From Actinomycetota bacterium (lineage in GTDB: Bacteria > Actinomycetota > Actinomycetes > Propionibacteriales > Nocardioidaceae): a stretch of DNA of 64,000 nt. The notes below the pieces were generated by a model. It was given only the letters and a program-made list of their open reading frames with translations. It ran no database searches and was not told where the DNA came from. Positions 32,188-41,844 of the stretch are shown in pieces; position 1 is the stretch's first letter, and each line of letters starts with the position of its first letter. The position numbers and the translations under genes were made by a program. The stretch spans positions 1-64,000 of the forward strand of contig WLJH01000009.1 of NCBI GenBank assembly GCA_009701885.1, written 5' to 3'.

Positions 32188-32978
32188 GCTCCTGCTCCTG
32201 TCATGACTCCGGTCATGGCGGCGACGGCGGCACGCGGGTCGCCGTCCTTCACGAGGGCCTCGCCCACGAGGACCGCACGGGCGCCCTCGGAGACGAAGCG
32301 GGCGACGTCGTCGCGACCGAAGATGCCGGACTCGGCCACCTTCACCCGGTCGTCGGGGATGCCGGGGGCGAGCCGCCCGAAGGTGTCGGAGTCGATCGCG
32401 AGGGTCTTGAGGTTGCGGGCGTTGACGCCGACCAGCTCGGCACCCAGGGCCACCGCGCGCTCGGTCTCGGCCTCGTCGTGGACCTCGACGAGCACGGTCA
32501 GCCCCAGCTCGCCGGCGGTGTCGTGCAGCCGGCGCAGGGTGTCGTCGTCGAGCGCGGCGACGATGAGCAGCGCCAGGTCGGCGCCGGCAGCGCGGGCCTC
32601 GACCAGCTGGTACTCGGTGACGATGAAGTCCTTGCGCAGCAGGGGGACGTCGACGGCGGCGCGGACCGCTCGGAGGTCCGCCAGGCTGCCGCCGAAGCGC
32701 CGCTGCTCGGTGAGCACGCTGATCGCGGCGGCCCCGCCGGCGGCGTACTCCTTCGCCAGGACGGTGGGGTCGGGGATGTCCGCGAGCGCCCCCTTGGAGG
32801 GGCTTCGTCGCTTGACCTCGGCGATGACGCTCGAGCCCGGCGCCCGCAGGGCGGGCATCGGGTCCCGCGGCGGGTCGACGTCGGCGAGCGAGGCGCGCAG
32901 GTCGGCCAGCGGCAGGGCCGCCTCGCGCTCGGCGAGGTCGAGGCGCACGCCGGCCACGATGTCGTCGAGGACCGACAT
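32184..32978 (-). CDS. trpC: indole-3-glycerol phosphate synthase
   Basis: A 264-residue (beta/alpha)8 enzyme of tryptophan synthesis. Catalytic residues are visible in [12 protein letters not shown] (near residue 53), [13 protein letters not shown] (near 113), [10 protein letters not shown] (near 185) and [12 protein letters not shown] (near 216). It is a stand-alone TrpC with no TrpF fusion. ATG at 32978 has GGAG 6 bases upstream. It heads a trpC-trpB-trpA-SCO-lgt chain of overlapping genes. The promoter must lie in the 126-base gap shared with the divergent DUF4190 gene, but no clear -10 is seen on this side. Confidence 0.95.
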
Positions 32979-33054
32979 GGCTGCTCCGTCCGGGCTCCGG
33001 GGAAAGGGACTCCTCCGAGTCTGTCACGGGCGGCGTAGCGGGCCCCGATCCGGG

Positions 33055-33060
33055 TACGGT
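33055..33060 (+). promoter_or_regulatory. candidate -10 element TACGGT of the DUF4190 gene, with a leader hairpin
   Basis: TACGGT is followed by a hairpin at 33069-33086 (GGACCGCA, loop CC, TGCGGTCC) and then GAAGGA just before the ATG at 33105. The stem may simply space the leader. Confidence 0.45.
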
Positions 33061-33104
33061 CACGCCACGGACCGCACCTGCGGTCCCCGACGCGAAGGAA
33101 CCCG

Positions 33105-33431
33105 ATGAGCTACAACGAGCCTCCCCCGCCGCCGCCCCCGGGCTACGGCGCACCCCAGCCGCCCTACGGCGCGCAGCCGGCCGGTACGTCGCAGAAGGCG
33201 ATCTGGTCGCTGGTGACCGGCATCCTCGGCCTGCTGTGCTGCAGCCCGCTCGGCATCGTCGCGATCCTGCTCAGCCGGTCGGCGCAGGACGAGATCAGCA
33301 CCACGGGCAAGGGCGGCGCCGGTCTGGCCAAGGCGGGCTTCGTCCTGGGCATCATCGCCCTGGTCTTCATGGTGATCACGATCATCCTGGTCGCCACCGG
33401 CAACTTCGACTTCACGTTCGAGACCAGCTGA
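33105..33431 (+). CDS. DUF4190 small membrane protein
   Basis: A 108-residue protein with a proline/glycine/tyrosine-rich N-terminus ([17 protein letters not shown]), then two hydrophobic segments (residues ~33-58 and ~76-98). Between them is the loop [22 protein letters not shown]. This is the DUF4190 layout common in actinobacteria; members have unknown function. The proline-rich part may be a flexible cytoplasmic tail. The Shine-Dalgarno GAAGGA precedes the ATG. It is the only + strand gene inside the trp region. Confidence 0.88.
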   Translation: MSYNEPPPPPPPGYGAPQPPYGAQPAGTSQKAIWSLVTGILGLLCCSPLGIVAILLSRSAQDEISTTGKGGAGLAKAGFVLGIIALVFMVITIILVATGNFDFTFETS

Positions 33432-33455
33432 GGCACCGCCGCAGGAAGCGGGCTC

Positions 33456-33887
33456 CTAGGGAGCCAGCCAGGGGGCGACCGGGGTGTTGCGCAGCAGCGT
33501 GAACAGCCCGGTCGCCGCCAGCAGGACACCTCCGCCGACAAGCACGGCGGAGCGCGGCAGGCGCAGCTCCGTGCCGCGCCACCGCACCACCAACCAGGTC
33601 GCCAGCGCCAGGACCGCGAGGGGCGCGAGGACGACGAGCAGCAGGTTGCTCGATGCTGCCGACGCAAGGTTGCCGTCGGTGAGGTCGTGCACGGCGCGCA
33701 GGCCGCCGCAGCCGGGGCACCAGAAGCCGATGGCGGCGCTGGGGCAGAAGCCCCAGGAGCCGGAGACGTGCGGGTCCCGGTAGTGCAGCGCCACGGTGGC
33801 TGCTGCCAGGGCACCGATCGTGACCAGCGGGGCGCGCACCCGCTCGGCCCGGCGCTGAGCCGGGGCGGGGGTGAGGAGCGCGGTCAC
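33456..33887 (-). CDS. DUF2752 membrane protein
   Basis: A 143-residue protein with three hydrophobic segments. The DUF2752 signature FWCPGCGGLRAVHDLTDGN is at residues ~55-73, with the CPGCG cysteine pair and a preceding FCPSAAIG. The conserved cysteines suggest metal or redox chemistry, but the family function is unknown. GTG at 33887 is 19 bases after the next gene's stop. Members of this family are commonly found between the tryptophan operon membrane proteins and trpC in actinobacteria. Confidence 0.9.
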   Translation of the reverse strand: MTALLTPAPAQRRAERVRAPLVTIGALAAATVALHYRDPHVSGSWGFCPSAAIGFWCPGCGGLRAVHDLTDGNLASAASSNLLLVVLAPLAVLALATWLVVRWRGTELRLPRSAVLVGGGVLLAATGLFTLLRNTPVAPWLAP

Positions 33888-33906
33888 GGGACCGGGGGTG
33901 TCGGGG

Positions 33907-34104
33907 TCAGTGACCCTCGTGGAGGCCCATCTTGGCCATCACGAGGAAGACGACGCCCGCACCGAGGGTGATGGCCACGCCCGCCCAGAAGACCGGCATG
34001 CTGACCGGGTCGAACATCAGGCCGACGCTGCCCACGACGAAGCCGATCAGGCCCACGACGACCGCCGACCAGGCAGCAGGGGTGTTGCCGTGATTGCTGG
34101 ACAT
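33907..34104 (-). CDS. HGxxPAAW family small membrane protein
   Basis: A 65-residue protein beginning MSSNHGNTPAAW, the exact motif that names the family, followed by two transmembrane segments (residues ~12-34 and 39-59) and the histidine-ending tail KMGLHEGH. Function unknown; in actinobacteria it sits in the trp cluster, as here. The ATG has GAGGAG 6 bases upstream, and a TAGACT hexamer (34141-34146) overlaps the stop codon of the gene before it. Confidence 0.92.
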   Translation of the reverse strand: MSSNHGNTPAAWSAVVVGLIGFVVGSVGLMFDPVSMPVFWAGVAITLGAGVVFLVMAKMGLHEGH

Positions 34105-34143
34105 GCGTGGCTCCTCGGTGTCGCGGGGGGATCTGCGGACAGT

Positions 34144-34776
34144 CTAGGGGGCGCGGCCCGACGGACCGTCGGTCGGGTCGAGGCCCTGGTCGATGGCCTT
34201 CCAGAGGTCGAGCGAGCCGTCGGTCGTCCGGGTGGCGGCCGCACTCGAGCCGGCGGGCGCGTCGTAGCGCTGGCCCATCTCCGGCCAGTCGCGGACGTGT
34301 CGGACGGCCAGCCCCGCGGAGGCGGTCATGACGACGGCACCCACCAGCGCCGCGACGTACCAGCCGGTCACACCGGCTCCCCCGGCCGCCCCGACCTGGG
34401 CCAGCGAGTCCTCGACGGTGCCGCGCAGCTGGCCCTGCGCCACCGCGGCGGCGACCAGCGTGCCCAGGGACGCCAGGAGCGCCAGGCCGGCCGCCAGGCG
34501 GCGTACCCGCGCACGCGTGACGAGGACGACGCCCCAGGCCGCGAGGACAACGAGGGCGAGCGAGGTGACCAGCGGCATCGTGAGGGCGTCGCCCGCGGTC
34601 GTGCCCGCGGTGACGAGGGCGACCGCGTCGGAGTCGGCGTCGACGCTCACCGCGGCCCGTGTGCCGGCGACGGCGGCGAGCGTGCCGGAGGCCAGACCGG
34701 CCAGGACGGCGGGCCCGAAGAGCCGGCGGCCGCGGCTGTGTCGGGTGACCTCCTGCGCCGCGTCCCGCTCAGCCAC
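34144..34776 (-). CDS. Trp biosynthesis-associated membrane protein (TIGR02234)
   Basis: A 210-residue protein with four predicted helices (near residues 20-40, 68-86, 92-112, 135-155) and a soluble C-terminal tail ending in [15 protein letters not shown], a segment typical of the family. It is consistently linked to trp genes in actinobacteria (Rv1610 in M. tuberculosis, from memory); its role is unproven. GTG at 34776 overlaps the hisI stop by 8 bases. Normally trpE stands between hisI and this gene; here it is missing. Confidence 0.88.
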   Translation of the reverse strand: MAERDAAQEVTRHSRGRRLFGPAVLAGLASGTLAAVAGTRAAVSVDADSDAVALVTAGTTAGDALTMPLVTSLALVVLAAWGVVLVTRARVRRLAAGLALLASLGTLVAAAVAQGQLRGTVEDSLAQVGAAGGAGVTGWYVAALVGAVVMTASAGLAVRHVRDWPEMGQRYDAPAGSSAAATRTTDGSLDLWKAIDQGLDPTDGPSGRAP

Positions 34777-35128
34777 GGGCGAGCACCAGGTCGGCGTCGA
34801 AGCAGGTGCGGTCGCCGGTGTGGCAGGCGCCGTCGACCTGGTCGACCTTGACCAGGAGGGTGTCGCCGTCGCAGTCGAGCCGGACCTCGACGACGCGCTG
34901 GGTGTGGCCGGAGGTCTCGCCCTTGACCCAGTACTCCTGGCGGCTGCGGGACCAGTACGTCGCGCGACGGGTGTCGAGGGTGCGCGCGAGCGCCTCGTCG
35001 TCCATCCAGCCCAGCATCAGCACCTCGCCGGTGTCGTGCTGCTGGACCACCGCCGGCACCAGCCCGTCGGGGGTGCGCTTGAGCCGGGAGGCCAGGTCGG
35101 GATCGAGCCCCGGGGACGCGGTCGTCAT
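34769..35128 (-). CDS. hisI: phosphoribosyl-AMP cyclohydrolase
   Basis: A 119-residue zinc enzyme of histidine synthesis opening the purine ring of phosphoribosyl-AMP. The family motif [26 protein letters not shown] is clear, as are the metal ligands in DCDGDTLL and the cysteines in [11 protein letters not shown]. It is stand-alone, with no HisE fusion. ATG at 35128 follows GAGGA closely, and GATGAT six bases upstream could be a -10. It is separated from hisF by two unrelated genes (about 6 kb). Confidence 0.95.
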   Translation of the reverse strand: MTTASPGLDPDLASRLKRTPDGLVPAVVQQHDTGEVLMLGWMDDEALARTLDTRRATYWSRSRQEYWVKGETSGHTQRVVEVRLDCDGDTLLVKVDQVDGACHTGDRTCFDADLVLARG

Positions 35129-35163
35129 GTCCTCATCATCGCGCGCGGGTGGGCAGGACGCGC

Positions 35164-35204
35164 CACGGGGCACCCCGGGCGGTCTCCCGCCGGGGTGCCC
35201 CGTG
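35164..35204 (-). terminator. terminator of the large secreted protein gene
   Basis: CACGGGGCACCCCGGGCGG pairs with CCGCCGGGGTGCCCCGTG across a TCTC loop, an 18-bp stem with one bulge. It lies 52 bases beyond the stop at 35257 and just upstream of hisI. Confidence 0.8.
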
Positions 35205-35256
35205 TGCGTGCTGCTGTGCGCTGCTGCCGGGTGGGGCCCGGTGTCAGCGCCCGGTG

Positions 35257-38200
35257 TCAGCGGATGGTGAAGGTGAAGGTCTTCGACCGCTCCCGGACCA
35301 GGTCGTTGCCCTGGAAGGTCAGGCGGATCGAGTGGAAGCCCTTCTTCAGGCCTCGCACGACCAGCTTGCGCTTGCCCTGGCTGTTCAGCGCACCGCTGGC
35401 GACCCGCTTGCCGTTCTCGGTCGCCACGAGGTTGCCGACGACCGGGTCCTGCGTCGAGGCCGTGACCGTGACCTTGAGCACCAGCTTGTTGCCCTTGATC
35501 TTCTTCACGGTGTCCAGGCGGGGCTTGACCGGGTCGGTCGGCTCGCCGTCGGGGACGGTGCCGGCCTGGGCTGTGCGGACGACGTCCGCGCAGTCGGTCT
35601 TGCTGTAGGTCACGCGGACAGCGAGCGCAGCACCCTCGTCAGCGGTGACGACGCGGTACGTCGCGCCGGTGGCGCCGGTGATGGCGAGCCCGTCGCGCAG
35701 CCACTGGTAGGTGGCCGTGACGCCGTCGGGGGTGGTCGTGCCGTTCGTGACGGCGAGGACGTTGCCCACCTCGGGCGTGCCGGCGACCGTCGGACCACCG
35801 GTGACGGTGATCTCGCAGGTCTCCGGGTCGGTGCCGTCGGCCGGGGCGACCAGCGCCGTCTGGGCCGACGTCGCCTGGCCGGAGGTGAGCCCGGTCTTGG
35901 CCGCGGTCACCCGCACGCTCATCCGCTTGCCGGCCTGGGCCGCGGTCAGCAGGAAGGTCTGCTGGGTCGCGCCGGTGACGGCCACGCCGTCGGCCAGCCA
36001 CTGGTAGGTGAACGAGGTGGGCTCGTTGGTCCAGGTGCCGTTGGTGGTCGACAGCTGCTCACCGACCTTGGCGGTGCCCGACACGACCGGGAGCGACCGG
36101 TTGGTCACCTTGGTCGGGTCGTCGGCCACCGGAGCGGTGGACTCGGAGGAGGCCGTGCCCGGGGTGTAGCCCGAGGGCTTGGTCGCCGTCACCGTGACCC
36201 GGATCGAGCTGCCGGCCAGGTTGTCGGTCAGCGCCAGCATGTTGGTCGTCGCCCCGGCGACGGGCTGGCCGTTAGCCATCCACTGGTAGGCGAAGGTCGG
36301 CGACGGGTCGCTCCACGTGCCTGGCTCGGCCGTCAGGGTCGCTCCCACGCGCGGGGTGCCGCTGACGCTGGGCCTCGTCGTGGCTGAGAGCTGACCGCGC
36401 ACCGCAGCGACGGTCTGCGCGGAGTCCACCGCAGCAGAGCCGGGCGCACCGGTGGGGATGACGCGGACGGACAGCTTCTTGCCCAGCTGCGCGGCGGTGA
36501 CGGTGAACGACTGCGAGGTCGCACCACTGATCGGCGCGTTGTCGGCGTACCACTGGTAGGTGTAGGTGGTCTGGGTCGCCCAGACGCCGTTGTCCGTCGT
36601 CAGCGTCTGCCCGGTGGCCGGCATCCCGGAGACGACGGGGATACGGCGGTTCTCCTGCTCGGGGGCGGGACCGCTGCGCACTCGTCCCGTCGGCTTCGAG
36701 GAGACGCTCACGGTCGTGGACGCCGTGTTCGGTCGCGAGCCGGTCACCCGGACCCGGTAGGCGACGTCAGGAGCGCACCCGGTCGCGAAGAGGGGGCAGG
36801 TCAGCGGGTTGTCGCTGGGGATGACGAAGGTCTGCCCGTTGGCCGACGGGGTGCCGAAGCCTGACGGGGAGGCCCCACCCTCGGGGGTCCGCGTAACCGT
36901 CACCCAGTTGGCGTCGACGCTGCCGTCGGCTCCTACGGGGAGGTACTGCCACTGGGTGGTCAGGGTCACGTCGGTCGGGGACCAGGAGCCGGTGTTGGCG
37001 GTCAGCGTCGAGCCCGGGTCGGCGAGACCGGTGACCCACGGCCGCACGTCGTTCTGGACACCGATGCTGCCGAAGGTGATGTCGATGCCGGAGACGTCCT
37101 GGCCGCTGACAGGGACGAGGACGGCGTCGTTCTCGGTCGCGTTCGGCGGACCGAAGTAGGTGCGGCCGGACTGACCCGCAGGGCTGGCAAAGACCTGGTA
37201 GGCACGCTCGCGGAGCTGGATCGAGTAGGTCCCGTTGCTCTGGGTCGCCGCCTGGCGGCTCACGCCCTGCGGCTCGATCCAATCGCTGAGCTGCGCGAGG
37301 CCGTCCTTGACGTCGTTGACGTAGCGGTAGCGGGCACCGGCTGTCGCGCCGGCTTGAGGGGTGCCAGCCGCGTCGCGGACCACACCGGACAGCGCGCGAC
37401 GCGCCGGCAGCCGGTACTGCTGACCGGCCAGCGTCGCCTGGTTGCCCAGGGTGATGTTCGGCGCTTGGTCGAGCCCGACCAGACCCGGTAGGAAGCCCTC
37501 CTCGCCGTCGCCCAGCACGACCTTCAGCCGGTAGGAGTCCGCGGGCAGGCGGAGCAGGAACGCCCCGTTGCTCAGGCTGACGGGCGTGCCGATCGGCACC
37601 CACGAGCTGTGGGCGGGTCCGCCCTTCTCACCGAGCTCGGTGAAGTCGATGCGCCGCAGCGGCTGGACCGTACCGGTGCCGCTGAAGACCGATCCGTTGG
37701 CCTCGGCGACCGTGCCGGTCAACGAGGCCAGGAGCGGCAGCGTCACGTCGTACCCGCTCAGCGACTGGCCTTCGGCGACCGTGACGTTGCTGGCCTCGTC
37801 CGCGACGTTGGCTGCCGGGTAGAACCGGTCCTCTCGTGCCGTGTCAGGGGAGTCGAAACCGATGCGGAACGGGACTCCGGGAGGTACGACGAGCTTGTAT
37901 CGGCCGTTCGAGTCGGTCCTGGCGGCCGCGGTTCCCGTCACGCGGCTCCACGTGCCTCGATTGGCCTGGACGAGCGCCGGCGAGTAGGTCAGGGCCTCGA
38001 CGACGACGTCCTGGAGCGGCGATCCGTCCACCGCGAGGGCGCGACCGCTGACCGTGGAGGCCCGCAGAGTGAGGGTGGCCGAGACGTCCCGCGGGTTGCC
38101 TGCCGAAACGGTGGCGAGCTGGGCGGCGTCCTTGTTGCTCGTCGGCGTCTGGTTGGCGCCGTTCCAGAACACGTTGACGAAGCCGGGGGCGTCGTAGCCC

Positions 38201-39162
38201 ACCACGTAGGAACCGGCGGGCACGTCGAGGGTGAAGGAGCCGTCGGTCCCGGCCTGGCTCGAGGACGCCACTGCGTACTCGAACTCTCCGTCCGCCTGCA
38301 AGGTCCTCGTCTCAGCAGTCACGACGACACCGGAGATGGGCGTGCCACTCGAGTCCTTGACCACCCCGGACAGCAGCGGCGAGGCGACGAGGGTCGCATT
38401 CACCGTCTCGGGGGCGTTCTTCGCGACGGTGAAGAGCTGCGCGGCGTCTCGGTCCGGGGTCAGCGTCGCCTCGTCGTCGGTGTCGCCGTCGTAGTACTGG
38501 GTGCCGAACCCGCTGCCGGCGAAGCTCATCACGTACGAGCCGGGACGGACGGTGAAGGAGTAGGTGCCGGCTGCGGACGTCACGACGGAGGCGGGAGACG
38601 TGGCGACGGGGGAATAGGTCGTGGCACCGTTCTGGCCGAGCGTGCGCGTCTGCAGGGCGACGGTGATGCCCTGGATGCCCTGGCCCTCGTCGTTCACCAC
38701 CTCCCCGGAGACCGTGACGGGGGCGTAGGTGACCGTGGCGTTGACGTTGGGGTTCGAGGCGTTGAGCGTCGTTGCGTTCGCCGGGTCGGCGACGGCGCCG
38801 CCGGTGGCGAACCACACCGTGTCGTAGCCGGGTCCGGAGAACCGGATCTTGTACCCGCCGCTGGCCTGCTCCTGGAGAGCCGGAGTCGCCGGGAAGGCCC
38901 ACGATCCGTTCGCCCCGCTGACGGCCGTCGTCACTGCCTGGTTCAGGTTGCTGGAGAGGAACGCGTCCACCGTGACGCCGGACTCCGCGGTGGGGGCGCC
39001 GTTGACGGTCCGGCTCACCGAGCCGCTGAACGTGATGGTGTCGCCCGGCGCAGCCACCGCCGGTGCGCTCAGACCTCCGACCACCAGTCCTAGGAGGGTC
39101 AGGAAGAGGAGCGGGATCGCACCGAGTCGGGTCAGGCGACGGGACGGGACAGCAGAGCGCAT
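35257..39162 (-). CDS. large secreted multidomain protein with CarboxypepD_reg-like and Ig-like repeats
   Basis: A 1301-residue exported protein. A signal peptide covers residues 1-38 ([13 protein letters not shown], cleavage after AVAA). Residues ~40-620 contain about five carboxypeptidase-regulatory-like beta sandwiches ([78 protein letters not shown]). Residues ~720-1215 carry five YQW-type modules (WQYLP near 738, then YQW near 870, 958, 1053, 1151), each with the pattern VSGTPxVGxTLT-GTW-YQW-G-I-GAT. A final Ig-like domain ends at 1301. No LPxTG, transmembrane anchor or catalytic motif is seen. Likely a surface adhesin or matrix protein. ATG at 39162 fits the GAGGTG upstream better than GTG at 39168. 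Confidence 0.88.
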   Translation of the reverse strand: MRSAVPSRRLTRLGAIPLLFLTLLGLVVGGLSAPAVAAPGDTITFSGSVSRTVNGAPTAESGVTVDAFLSSNLNQAVTTAVSGANGSWAFPATPALQEQASGGYKIRFSGPGYDTVWFATGGAVADPANATTLNASNPNVNATVTYAPVTVSGEVVNDEGQGIQGITVALQTRTLGQNGATTYSPVATSPASVVTSAAGTYSFTVRPGSYVMSFAGSGFGTQYYDGDTDDEATLTPDRDAAQLFTVAKNAPETVNATLVASPLLSGVVKDSSGTPISGVVVTAETRTLQADGEFEYAVASSSQAGTDGSFTLDVPAGSYVVGYDAPGFVNVFWNGANQTPTSNKDAAQLATVSAGNPRDVSATLTLRASTVSGRALAVDGSPLQDVVVEALTYSPALVQANRGTWSRVTGTAAARTDSNGRYKLVVPPGVPFRIGFDSPDTAREDRFYPAANVADEASNVTVAEGQSLSGYDVTLPLLASLTGTVAEANGSVFSGTGTVQPLRRIDFTELGEKGGPAHSSWVPIGTPVSLSNGAFLLRLPADSYRLKVVLGDGEEGFLPGLVGLDQAPNITLGNQATLAGQQYRLPARRALSGVVRDAAGTPQAGATAGARYRYVNDVKDGLAQLSDWIEPQGVSRQAATQSNGTYSIQLRERAYQVFASPAGQSGRTYFGPPNATENDAVLVPVSGQDVSGIDITFGSIGVQNDVRPWVTGLADPGSTLTANTGSWSPTDVTLTTQWQYLPVGADGSVDANWVTVTRTPEGGASPSGFGTPSANGQTFVIPSDNPLTCPLFATGCAPDVAYRVRVTGSRPNTASTTVSVSSKPTGRVRSGPAPEQENRRIPVVSGMPATGQTLTTDNGVWATQTTYTYQWYADNAPISGATSQSFTVTAAQLGKKLSVRVIPTGAPGSAAVDSAQTVAAVRGQLSATTRPSVSGTPRVGATLTAEPGTWSDPSPTFAYQWMANGQPVAGATTNMLALTDNLAGSSIRVTVTATKPSGYTPGTASSESTAPVADDPTKVTNRSLPVVSGTAKVGEQLSTTNGTWTNEPTSFTYQWLADGVAVTGATQQTFLLTAAQAGKRMSVRVTAAKTGLTSGQATSAQTALVAPADGTDPETCEITVTGGPTVAGTPEVGNVLAVTNGTTTPDGVTATYQWLRDGLAITGATGATYRVVTADEGAALAVRVTYSKTDCADVVRTAQAGTVPDGEPTDPVKPRLDTVKKIKGNKLVLKVTVTASTQDPVVGNLVATENGKRVASGALNSQGKRKLVVRGLKKGFHSIRLTFQGNDLVRERSKTFTFTIR

Positions 39163-39286
39163 GTTCACCTCAAGGCGGGGGGTTCACGAGACACCGGTGG
39201 TGCCGGCACCGCACTCAACCCCGACACCCCGCCGGGTGTTACGGGAAGGCGTAAAGAAAACCTCCGAACAGCGCAGATCCGGGCGT

Positions 39287-39300
39287 GTGGTCTGGACCAC
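39287..39300. promoter_or_regulatory. possible GntR/FadR-type operator palindrome
   Basis: GTGGTCTGGACCAC has 6-base arms around a 2-base centre, resembling the TGGTC-N-GACCA class of operators. It lies in the 232-base gap between the secreted protein and HerA-like genes, otherwise without a gene. Confidence 0.3.
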
Positions 39301-39381
39301 GTGCCGGCCGGGACTAGACCGGGCCCCGGGCGCACCACCATTCACTTCCGCCACGCCCTGCCGCGCCCCTGGGGCCCGCAC

Positions 39382-39387
39382 TACTGT
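39382..39387 (+). promoter_or_regulatory. -10 element TACTGT, leaderless promoter of the HerA-like gene
   Basis: TACTGT, then CGGGCGC, then the GTG at 39395. There is no Shine-Dalgarno. Confidence 0.55.
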
Positions 39388-39394
39388 CGGGCGC

Positions 39395-41023
39395 GTGAGC
39401 AACTCCGAGACCGACGCTCCCGACCCGCAGGCCCTGGCCGACGACGTACGCCGCGGCTACTCCTTCCAGGGCCCGGCCCTCGAGCTCGGAGCGCTGATGA
39501 CCGCTGCCGACTCCGTCGTGCCGGACGCCCGGGTGCGGATCCCGCTCGGCATGCTCAACCGGCACGGCCTGGTGGCCGGCGCCACCGGCACCGGCAAGAC
39601 CAAGACCTTGCAGCTGCTCGCGGAGCAGCTGTCCGCGGCCGGGGTCCCGGTCTTCGCGGCCGACATCAAGGGCGACCTGTCGGGCCTCCTCGTCGCGGGC
39701 GAGACCGGTGAGCGCATCACGTCGCGGATGAGCGCGATCGACCAGGAGTGGTCGCCGAGCGCGTACCCGGTGGAGCTCTACGCCCTCGGCGGCGAGGGCA
39801 CCGGCGTACCGCTGCGGGCCACCATCAGCTCCTTCGGTCCGCTGCTGCTCAGCAAGGTGCTGGGACTCAACCAGACCCAGGAGTCCAGCCTGGGCCTGGT
39901 CTTCCATTACGCCGACCAGGCCGGCCTGCCGCTGCTGGACCTCGCCGACCTCCAGGCCCTGCTGCGCCACCTCACCTCCGAGGAGGGCAAGGCCGAGCTC
40001 AAGGACATCGGCGGCGTCTCAACCGCGACGGCCGGTGTCATCCTGCGCAACCTCGTCACCCTAGAGACGCAGGGCGGGGACGTGTTCTTCGGCGAGCCGG
40101 AGTTCGAGCCGTCGGACCTGATGGTCACCGACGCCCAGGGGCGGGGGGTGATCTCGCTGCTGGAGCTGCCCCGCCTGCAGGACCGGCCGGCACTGTTCTC
40201 GACCTTCCTGATGTGGCTGCTCGCCGATCTGTTCCACTCTCTTCCAGAGGTCGGCGACCCGGAGAAGCCGCGGCTGGTGTTCTTCTTCGACGAAGCGCAC
40301 CTGCTCTTCGATGACGCGTCGGACGCCTTCCTGGACCAGATCGCCCTGACGGTCCGGCTCATCCGCTCCAAGGGGGTCGGGATCTTCTTCGTGACCCAGT
40401 CCCCCACCGACGTGCCTGACGAGGTCCTCGCGCAGCTCGGCTCGCGGGTCCAGCACGCGCTGCGCGCCCACACCCCGAAGGACGCCAAGGCGCTGAAGGC
40501 GGCGGTCAGCACCTACCCGCACTCGGGGTACGACGACCTCGGCCGGGTCCTGACCTCGCTCGGCACGGGAGAGGCCGTCGTGACCGTCATGGACGAGCGG
40601 GGCGCCCCGACACCGGTCGCCTGGACCATGCTGCGCGCCCCGCAGGCCTCGATGTCGCCCGCCGACCCGGCCGCCATGGAGGCGCTCGTGGCCGTCAGCC
40701 CCCGGCAGGCGGCGTACGGCACGCCCATCGACCGGGAGTCGGCGCGGGAGAAGCTGGCGGCGCGCTTGGAGCAGGCCGCCGAGAGGATCGCCGCCGAGCA
40801 GGCGGCGGAGGAGGCCTCCGACCGAGCGGCCCAGGAGGAGCGCTCGCGCCGGGAGCGGAAGCCCGCGCCGTCCGAGCGTCGTGTCCCGGTGCCCCGCCCG
40901 ACAGTGCCCGGCGACGGCGACTCGACCCTGGAGAGGGTCGTCTCGTCCCCGGTGTTCAAGGACGCGATGAGGACGGCCGCGCGCGAGATCGTGCGCGGCA
41001 TGTTCGGAGCCGGCCGGCGCTGA
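39395..41023 (+). CDS. HerA-like helicase/ATPase (DUF853 family)
   Basis: A 542-residue cytoplasmic P-loop ATPase of the HerA/FtsK superclass. Walker A GATGTGKT is at residues 62-69, Walker B LVFFFDEAHLLFDDA near 293-305, and a sensor-like FFVTQSPTDVP near 330. The core covers ~20-440. The last 100 residues are a charged, helical region (QAAERIAAEQAAEEASDRAA) ending in a short conserved helix (FKDAMRTAAREIVRGMFG). DUF853 proteins are widespread and poorly characterised; DNA translocation is inferred from the superfamily. GTG at 39395 is chosen from the -10 at 39382. It stands alone between the secreted protein and hisF. Confidence 0.9.
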   Translation: MSNSETDAPDPQALADDVRRGYSFQGPALELGALMTAADSVVPDARVRIPLGMLNRHGLVAGATGTGKTKTLQLLAEQLSAAGVPVFAADIKGDLSGLLVAGETGERITSRMSAIDQEWSPSAYPVELYALGGEGTGVPLRATISSFGPLLLSKVLGLNQTQESSLGLVFHYADQAGLPLLDLADLQALLRHLTSEEGKAELKDIGGVSTATAGVILRNLVTLETQGGDVFFGEPEFEPSDLMVTDAQGRGVISLLELPRLQDRPALFSTFLMWLLADLFHSLPEVGDPEKPRLVFFFDEAHLLFDDASDAFLDQIALTVRLIRSKGVGIFFVTQSPTDVPDEVLAQLGSRVQHALRAHTPKDAKALKAAVSTYPHSGYDDLGRVLTSLGTGEAVVTVMDERGAPTPVAWTMLRAPQASMSPADPAAMEALVAVSPRQAAYGTPIDRESAREKLAARLEQAAERIAAEQAAEEASDRAAQEERSRRERKPAPSERRVPVPRPTVPGDGDSTLERVVSSPVFKDAMRTAAREIVRGMFGAGRR

Positions 41024-41066
41024 CCCGGAGACCGGCCGATCGTGGAGGTCCTGGTCCGTGGGGTGG

Positions 41067-41083
41067 ACCGCGGACTCCGCGGT
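41067..41083. terminator. weak hairpin between the HerA-like gene and hisF
   Basis: ACCGCGG, loop ACT, CCGCGGT is a 7-bp stem that touches the hisF stop codon, in the 59-base convergent gap. It is short and lacks a T-tract. Confidence 0.35.
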
Positions 41084-41844
41084 CAGCGCACGGAGTGTCC
41101 GGCCGCGGCCAGGGAGGCCTTGACCTCCGAGATCCGGCACGTGCCGAAGTGGAAGACCGTGGCGGCCAGAACCGCGTCGGCGCCGGCGTCCACGGCTGGG
41201 GCGAAGTGCTCGAGCCGGCCGGCGCCACCGGAGGCGATGACGGGGACGGTGACCTCGCGGCGTACGGCGGCGATCAGCTCGAGGTCGAAGCCGTCCTGGG
41301 TCCCGTCGGCGTCCATCGCGTTGAGGAGGATCTCCCCCGCGCCAAGCTCGGCGGCTCTAGCCGCCCACTCCAGGGCGTCGACGCCGGCGGACCGGCGTCC
41401 GCCGTGGGTGGTGACCTCGAAGCCGGAGTCGGTGTCGGTGGCCCGACGCGCGTCGACGGAGAGCACGAGCACCTGGTTGCCGAAGCGGTCGGCGATCTCG
41501 GCGATCAGCTCCGGCCGCCGGATGGCCGCGGTGTTGACCGCGACCTTGTCCGCGCCGGCCCGCAGCAGCCGGTCGACGTCCTCGGTCGAGGACACCCCCC
41601 CGCCGACCGTCAACGGGATGAAGACCTCCTCGGCGCACCGCGAGACCACCTGCATGGTCGTCGCCCGGCCCTCGTGCGAGGCGGAGATGTCGAGGAACGT
41701 CAGCTCGTCGGCGCCCTCGGCGTCGTAGGTGCGGGCGAGCTCCACGGGGTCACCGGCGTCGCGCAGGTCCTGGAAGTTGATGCCCTTGACCACCCGGCCG
41801 CCGTCCACGTCGAGGCACGGGATGACCCGGACCGCCAGGCTCAC
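41083..41844 (-). CDS. hisF: imidazole glycerol phosphate synthase subunit HisF
   Basis: A 253-residue (beta/alpha)8 cyclase that uses ammonia from HisH to form imidazole glycerol phosphate and AICAR. The catalytic aspartate in [15 protein letters not shown] is Asp11 or so, and the second lies in VLSVDARR near residue 130. Phosphate-binding VGGGVSS and IASGGAG are present. GTG at 41844 overlaps the hisA stop by 4 bases. It is the last gene of the hisDCBHAF operon. Confidence 0.97.
   Translation of the reverse strand: MSLAVRVIPCLDVDGGRVVKGINFQDLRDAGDPVELARTYDAEGADELTFLDISASHEGRATTMQVVSRCAEEVFIPLTVGGGVSSTEDVDRLLRAGADKVAVNTAAIRRPELIAEIADRFGNQVLVLSVDARRATDTDSGFEVTTHGGRRSAGVDALEWAARAAELGAGEILLNAMDADGTQDGFDLELIAAVRREVTVPVIASGGAGRLEHFAPAVDAGADAVLAATVFHFGTCRISEVKASLAAAGHSVR

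Noticed and set aside
35257..41023. Genomic island between hisF and hisI
   Set aside because: No integrase, insertion sequence, tRNA border or direct repeats are visible, so I report only a broken gene order.
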